A stretch of DNA of 64,000 nucleotides from Gammaproteobacteria bacterium 42_54_T18. GTDB taxonomy: Bacteria > Pseudomonadota > Gammaproteobacteria > Pseudomonadales > Ketobacteraceae. The notes beneath the pieces were generated by a model. It worked only from the letters and a program-made list of their open reading frames with translations. It had not been told where the DNA came from and did not search any database. Made by a program: the position numbers and the translations under genes. The stretch lies in contig MAAL01000177.1 in NCBI GenBank assembly GCA_002163245.1, forward strand, positions 1 to 64,000, read 5' to 3'. Each line of letters starts with the position of its first letter. The stretch's first letter is position 1. Shown here piece by piece: positions 61,901-64,000 of the stretch.

Positions 61901-64000
61901 TCACCTCTCCAGAGGAAGCAAACGATGGTAACGGCAGCGCTTTACGATCAACCTTACCATTAGGGGTAAGTGAAAAGTTAGAGACTAATACCCAAGCCGC
62001 AGGAATCATATGTGCCGGTAATAAATTCCCCACCGATAGTTTCAATACTGCTTGAACATCTTCGCGCTGCTGTTCATTGAGTGTCTCAACACCGCTGACA
62101 ACCACCCACGCCACCAACTGCTCTCCGGTACTTGACGAATGTGTTGCCACAAGACTATCCACTACAGACGACTGCTCGTTAATTACCGACTGAATCTCCC
62201 CTACTTCAATCCGGAAACCGCGTAACTTAATTTGATGATCTCGCCGACCAAGATATTCCACTTTGCCATCGCGTCTATAACGAGCCAAATCACCCGTTCG
62301 ATAAATCTTACTGCTTCCTCCATTAAATGGGTGAGTAATAAATACTTCACCGGTTAATTCTGCATTATTGAGATAACCTGGGCCGACAGAATCACCACCA
62401 ATACACAATTCACCTATCGCACCAATAGGTAACAACTCATCATTACTACCCAATATATAGAGTTGCACGTTATCATTCGGTCGACCTATCGGTAACGTTG
62501 TACCACTCAGATCCGATTCAACATCCACACAATGCCAGGCGGCAATATCTGTACATTCAGTTGGTCCATAGCTGTTAATAAGCTGGCAGTCTGTTTCTCT
62601 TAACCAGCTATCTATTCTCGGTTGGTTAATCGGCTCTCCACCAAGGAATACATGCCTTAAGGATTTGATTTTTGACCAAGACTCGGGATCATCTTGTAAA
62701 CCATAAAACGCAGACGGTGCACAGTTAATCCAGGTTACATTATGCTTTTCAATCAATGACGACAATATTTCAGGATCATACTCTTGCACACTGGGTATAA
62801 CTAAGGTGGCGCCAGCAACCAAAGGGGCGAAAAGATTTTTCTGCGTCAAATCAAATCCCAATGCACTCATCAACATTAGATTATCATCAACAGTCAAAGA
62901 GAAGTCACGTGCATACCATGCCAACAGGTTAACTTCAGATCTGTGATAGGCACCGGTTCCCTTTGGTCGCCCTGTAGAGCCCGATGTATAAATCAGATAC
63001 AACAAACGTTCAGCATCAGGTTCAACAAGAATTGATGCGTTATTCTGACCTTGTTTCGCCTCATCAAATAGATCGCTGGCATTCAGCTCTTTTTCTACAT
63101 CAACATACAGCCAATCACCTTGCGGCAGCGAATTTTGGATACCTGCTCTTGTTAACACCCATCGAATACTCGCATCTTCAATGATGTAACGAATACGACC
63201 TTCAGGATAGCTGGCATCAAGAGGTACATAGGTAGCCCCAGCTTTTAATGCGCCTAAAATACTTGTCATGATATGCAAAGAGCGATCAAAGCAAAAACCA
63301 ACACAATCACCAGGTTGAACACCCAACGATATCAAATGGCTAGCAACCAAATTACTAGCCACATCCAATTCTTGATAAGTCTGTTTCTCATTGCCAAATT
63401 CAACGGCGATATTATTCGGAGTTTTTTCTGTTTGAGCTGCAATCCATTGGTGAACGGTTAATGTCTTATCATAGTCAACTTGGGTTTTATTCCATTGATG
63501 AAGTTGTACGTCTATTTCAGACTCATCCAAAATATTAATATCAGCAAGCAATGCATCGGGGGAGTTTACTAGACGTTGGCATAAGCTAACAAAGTGATGA
63601 GCCAAACCTTCAATGGTTTCTCGCTCAAACAAATCGGCATTGTATTGCAGAGATGCAGACAAACCTTCCGTTGCTTCGGATACAAACAACGTCAAATCAA
63701 ACTTTGCAGTTTCAACATCATAGGTAACCGGATGCAAGCTAATGTCACCAGCCTGCGTCGCATTCTCTGCCATTTGCTGCTGATCAACATCCATATTTTG
63801 ATAAACCAACATGGTTTGAAACAGAGGCGAACGGCTCATGTCACGCGTTGGATCAACGGCATCAACTATTTGTTCAAATGGAATTTCTTGATGCTCATAC
63901 CCACCGACAACCGATTCATTAACGGCTTTGACCAAGGTATCAAAGCGATCAACCGACTCAAGACGCAAGCGAACCACAAGCGTGTTAACAAAAAATCCTA
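52965..64000 (-). CDS. Nonribosomal peptide synthetase, C-terminal part (N-terminus beyond the window)
   Basis: The visible 3670-plus residues (counted from the GTG codon at 63977) run out of the right edge in frame (GFFVNTLV). Domain order: end of a C domain; A1 (ATP loop TSGSTGRPKG near 62985); T1 (GGHSLLA near 61793); C2 (HHIVTDG near 61190); A2 (near 59740); T2 (near 58520); C3 (HHIISDG near 57940); a second condensation-like domain C4 (HHAIQDG near 56545); A3 (TSGSTGKPKG near 55150); T3 (GGHSLIG near 53905); and a thioesterase domain with AQSLGG (near 53490) and a late GDHES His. By hand alignment to GrsA, A1 and A2 both read D-L-K-N-F-G-S-D-I and A3 reads D-I-W-E-M-T-A-D-D, close to diaminobutyrate codes of Pseudomonas synthetases. 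No epimerisation domain is seen. The terminal TE releases the product. It is convergent with acyltransferase 2. Confidence 0.95.
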   Translation of the reverse strand, partial: GFFVNTLVVRLRLESVDRFDTLVKAVNESVVGGYEHQEIPFEQIVDAVDPTRDMSRSPLFQTMLVYQNMDVDQQQMAENATQAGDISLHPVTYDVETAKFDLTLFVSEATEGLSASLQYNADLFERETIEGLAHHFVSLCQRLVNSPDALLADINILDESEIDVQLHQWNKTQVDYDKTLTVHQWIAAQTEKTPNNIAVEFGNEKQTYQELDVASNLVASHLISLGVQPGDCVGFCFDRSLHIMTSILGALKAGATYVPLDASYPEGRIRYIIEDASIRWVLTRAGIQNSLPQGDWLYVDVEKELNASDLFDEAKQGQNNASILVEPDAERLLYLIYTSGSTGRPKGTGAYHRSEVNLLAWYARDFSLTVDDNLMLMSALGFDLTQKNLFAPLVAGATLVIPSVQEYDPEILSSLIEKHNVTWINCAPSAFYGLQDDPESWSKIKSLRHVFLGGEPINQPRIDSWLRETDCQLINSYGPTECTDIAAWHCVDVESDLSGTTLPIGRPNDNVQLYILGSNDELLPIGAIGELCIGGDSVGPGYLNNAELTGEVFITHPFNGGSSKIYRTGDLARYRRDGKVEYLGRRDHQIKLRGFRIEVGEIQSVINEQSSVVDSLVATHSSSTGEQLVAWVVVSGVETLNEQQREDVQAVLKLSVGNLLPAHMIPAAWVLVSNFSLTPNGKVDRKALPLPSFASSGEVISARSDQEARLVLLWQDVLGLSEIGVTQNFFELGGHSLLATKVIARVAKDLNVKMSVRSLFENPTIEQFASKISDASSVIEHPLSVVNRDQRIALSFAQQRLWLLDKIEPGSVAYNMPLAIRIQGEFNLDALKAAYRDLVARHESLRTVFKEDEEGAHQTFLSSDTFDVVESDISQSGFDQSVSDQDVLIQSALSQEIVRLVAIEIMKPFNLTYGPLTRASVLHIAPNDVVLTIVVHHIVTDGWSMNILGQELVSLYLRHAGEIAPALKPLTYQYADFASWQRDVLTDSALFNKLAYWNAQLSDVEPLALPTDKTRPSIQTYAGASIPFVVSDTVKQGLERLARKEGGTLFNSLLAAFSIVLHRYSGQHDFCIGTPVAGRENSDLEKIVGFFVNTLALRMNVNPELSFSELVQQVKQTALLGYEHQDVPFEQIVQEVDPSRDMSRSPLFQVMLSYQNMPVESEGGNSNQMMSIKPVEFSVETAKYELTLNFNEPAAGSTDGLQASLQYNTDLFAEVTAQKLVKHFLQLCDAIVAVEGVPSPIYTIDLLNDEEKQRQLVAWNQTQVDYQQDITIDSLFSLQAEKTPNAVAVVCGENSLSYAALSGRANQLARYLQSQGIVAGDVVGLCYDRALELPECILGILLAGATYVPLDASYPAERLAYIMDNAGITTVVTRSDLLPEDNHRNLICFDNQEQRIRDFSVDPIQSDQDSNRLLYMIYTSGSTGRPKGTGATHYAESNLLNWYCREFSMTEQDNVLLMSAIGFDLTQKNIFAPLISGATLVIPDVQEYDPARFLSIIESEQVSWINCAPSAFYPLQDDSDDWRKLQSLKYLFLGGEPINLQRLQGWLSSSTQPLDEPCELINSYGPTECADIAAWHRIDLAVDIAAVNLPIGRPNDNVKLYVLGQHQELLPIGAIGELYIGGDSVGPGYLGDAEMTASAFFLNPFVSNKDETDKQERMYKTGDLARYRADGKVEYLGRIDHQVKLRGYRIETGEIQSVINEQENITDSLVAVSNSEVTGDSLVAWVVVSQALLENDTEGFTKNVGRQIAKLLPSFMVPQHFVLLSEFPLTPNGKVDRKALPKPIEEGSVELVPAENATQAMLVDIWQSVLGVSAIGIKQDFFQLGGHSLLATQVVARVSKQTSRAVSVRMLFESPTIELFAEKVDIAEAEDSSRPEVLRLNKQDNIPLSFGQKRLWYFEQMNPGSSANNMPTAVRVKGAFDITVLQKAYAELLRRHESLRTTFSADGEGVPSQRIHQKFDSPLSLLSFVHDSDGEGKALAYAANDRATGFDLEEGPLVRGTLLIIKDEKGNEDSILTFCLHHIISDGVSMAILLRELTTLYVAFSNKMPSPLPELSLQYADFAQWQQSYLTDDALEGQLAHWQKHLQNAPALLTLPTDRPRPSVQTTNGNVKGLQFSPEFNQKLTQFAREQGVTPFMVMLLSWKLLLSKYAQQDSVSVGIPTAGRPQQSLENIIGFFINSMVLNTELPSSLSVTEALQRVRESVLGGFANADVPVDMVLDRLQVERNPSYTPLAQVAFQLNTVDTIAPDQQSLAAEFGGLSVEPLSLGGVSAKFDMTLSLSQSVEQLSGDLEFNTDLFDENTMDKLIHHYMHLSEAIVNNPAQRVANVELCTQSELMHALNISVSQYTDVLPLSAMQYDMFMDNLVNPSTLQSSHGWALHVHNEIDEALWQRCLQQFSDNAPILRSQFVSAKPAYLDVGYLAIRKQHVINYEFMDVSDKGYSSADIKHITDKIIYRPYDILKDEFVRFITIKVADKHYVLVAAVHHAIQDGAALNALWEQVTDAYTTLLKDPQAEITFNDENFAEFVAVDRSVMDTSSVLAFWKDKLAAVEPLDFTVPAPIPEPAAYRSQEFYLDKTHWAEVKQYCRKQRITPALYFKVLYGLMINTYCRPDSDFVIQETMAGRGKGHYTSQGCYIQEIPFVFGKDDFSSSNDIASIFNVARQFQKEIKRYRLISIGEQIALSPRGRIGFMYNYYHFLADSEFLGEVIDAQGTPSDPAENIQFVVTEVRGDLKITLLYHPHVFEDFGLVDRVVSLSRQIVLGDAETLGDLQYVTEEEEITTLLTDWNTTAEDFDLSLCLHQRFERQVLQTPESIAVIDDNVQYSYRELNQRANQLARYLVGANSRVGDLVGLCAERSADFLVGILGIQKAGGAYVPMDPKYPQDRITYMRDNSEVEIVLSQQHLSDKVESDGSARIVYLDTDWQKINNFASDNLNIDIPTDSRAYMIYTSGSTGKPKGAIVRHDGAVNHIEAERKVLGFEGAFSFLQTAPSSSDISVWQFLGPVICGGKTVVLDDVTHAEKMFALVKEHQLEVVELVPVALQLLMEYVRQLPEVDRELPNLRWMMATGEAVSVELVNAWLALYPEVPVVNAYGPTEAADDVIQCAIETPLPVGQRSVPIGKPLANLSVLVLDDELRLVPAGVPGEICISGVGVGEGYWNNVEKTNEVFVNNPYSKVDYLHHPLSKIQGDIIYRTGDLGRWLVDGTVEYLDRVDNQVKVRGFRIELGEVEAAVSALPAVREAVVIVRDDMPGGTALAAYIVAENVAGQKVSPVDTFDVAAARATLRENLPDYMVPTALMAMEQLPLTPAGKVDRKALPKPQLMVLAGGEYVAPRTDMESALVEMWEALLPVEQVGVTDNFFDIGGHSLIGVRLMARVSQEFSVSLQIVELLNAPTIEQLCETIKRSEGDTEWTPLVALRKVKERTDTENEVTPIFFIHPVGGDVLCYTDLVACLPSNIPVYGLQARGFVQGADVFASFDEMIDCYVDAIQAQHPTGVYRIAAQSLGGVIAIRVAEKLNAMGGCVECIMMFDTFTPLAMISDQLSNVQVIESAIGQPLPKNVRHLAESGDDQWLETLYKTAKAARMLPDDLTLAQIQSIYNVAITNHRLVSQAELGDADLYNRYCIAHYAASDRVSGESSQTDWKAKGYQFNYIDVPGDHESMIRGEHAVSLAKMIAGD

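Overview
The window looks like a chromosome segment from a marine-type gammaproteobacterium of moderate, AT-leaning base composition. The gene order gltA / sdhCDAB-sucAB-lpd-sucCD, with lpd between sucB and sucC, is the Pseudomonas-like arrangement. The mix of a Tad pilus locus, a GGDEF-EAL protein, RND efflux and an NRPS cluster would fit Cellvibrionales/Oceanospirillales-like bacteria; that placement is inference. No rRNA, tRNA, CRISPR array or intact insertion sequence was seen.

Layout. 1-193: 3' end of a MarR-like regulator. 268-1501: a DUF2384/Xre antitoxin and RES-domain toxin pair with a clear inverted repeat over its promoter. 1651-4032: a membrane HAMP-PAS-GGDEF-EAL protein ending in a long shared terminator. 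4139-15657 (minus): the TCA-cycle operon sdhCDAB-sucAB-lpd-sucCD. 16265-17545 (plus): gltA, divergent from sdhC across about 600 bp of regulatory DNA. 17649-18509: a 3-hydroxyisobutyrate dehydrogenase-family reductase. 18656-21156: a damaged region with a DsbA-like protein lacking an export signal, a PQQ-repeat gene broken by an in-frame amber codon, and a triheme c-type cytochrome missing its N-terminus; the last two abut head to head at about 19990. 21463-24920: an outer-membrane barrel protein and a lipoprotein subtilase.

25018-38157 (minus) is a 15-gene Tad/Flp (type IVc) pilus locus. Besides pilin, pseudopilins, RcpC/CpaB, secretin, TadA, TadB, TadC and a TadD-like protein it encodes a PP2C phosphatase, an FHA protein and a TadA with its own FHA domain. 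A Ser/Thr kinase gene diverges from the pilin end (38686-39669). Together these form a likely phosphothreonine switch on pilus assembly, analogous to PpkA/PppA/Fha control of type VI secretion. TadZ and the prepilin peptidase are not present.

39708-45955 (minus): a MORN-repeat lipoprotein and an RND permease/adaptor pair. The permease ends in a tail resembling ribosome modulation factor. 46184 to the window end is a nonribosomal peptide cluster: type II thioesterase, EntS-like MFS exporter, diaminobutyrate-type aminotransferase, two paralogous stand-alone HHxxxDG acyltransferases, and a large NRPS reading (C)-A-T-C-A-T-C-C-A-T-TE whose N-terminus lies beyond the window. The last adenylation domain reads like a diaminobutyrate domain, matching the aminotransferase; the first two have identical specificity codes. 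The two acyltransferase genes share a bipartite upstream motif with identical spacing. The cluster plus its acyltransferases is the best candidate for an undescribed pathway here; the kinase/FHA-controlled Tad locus is second.
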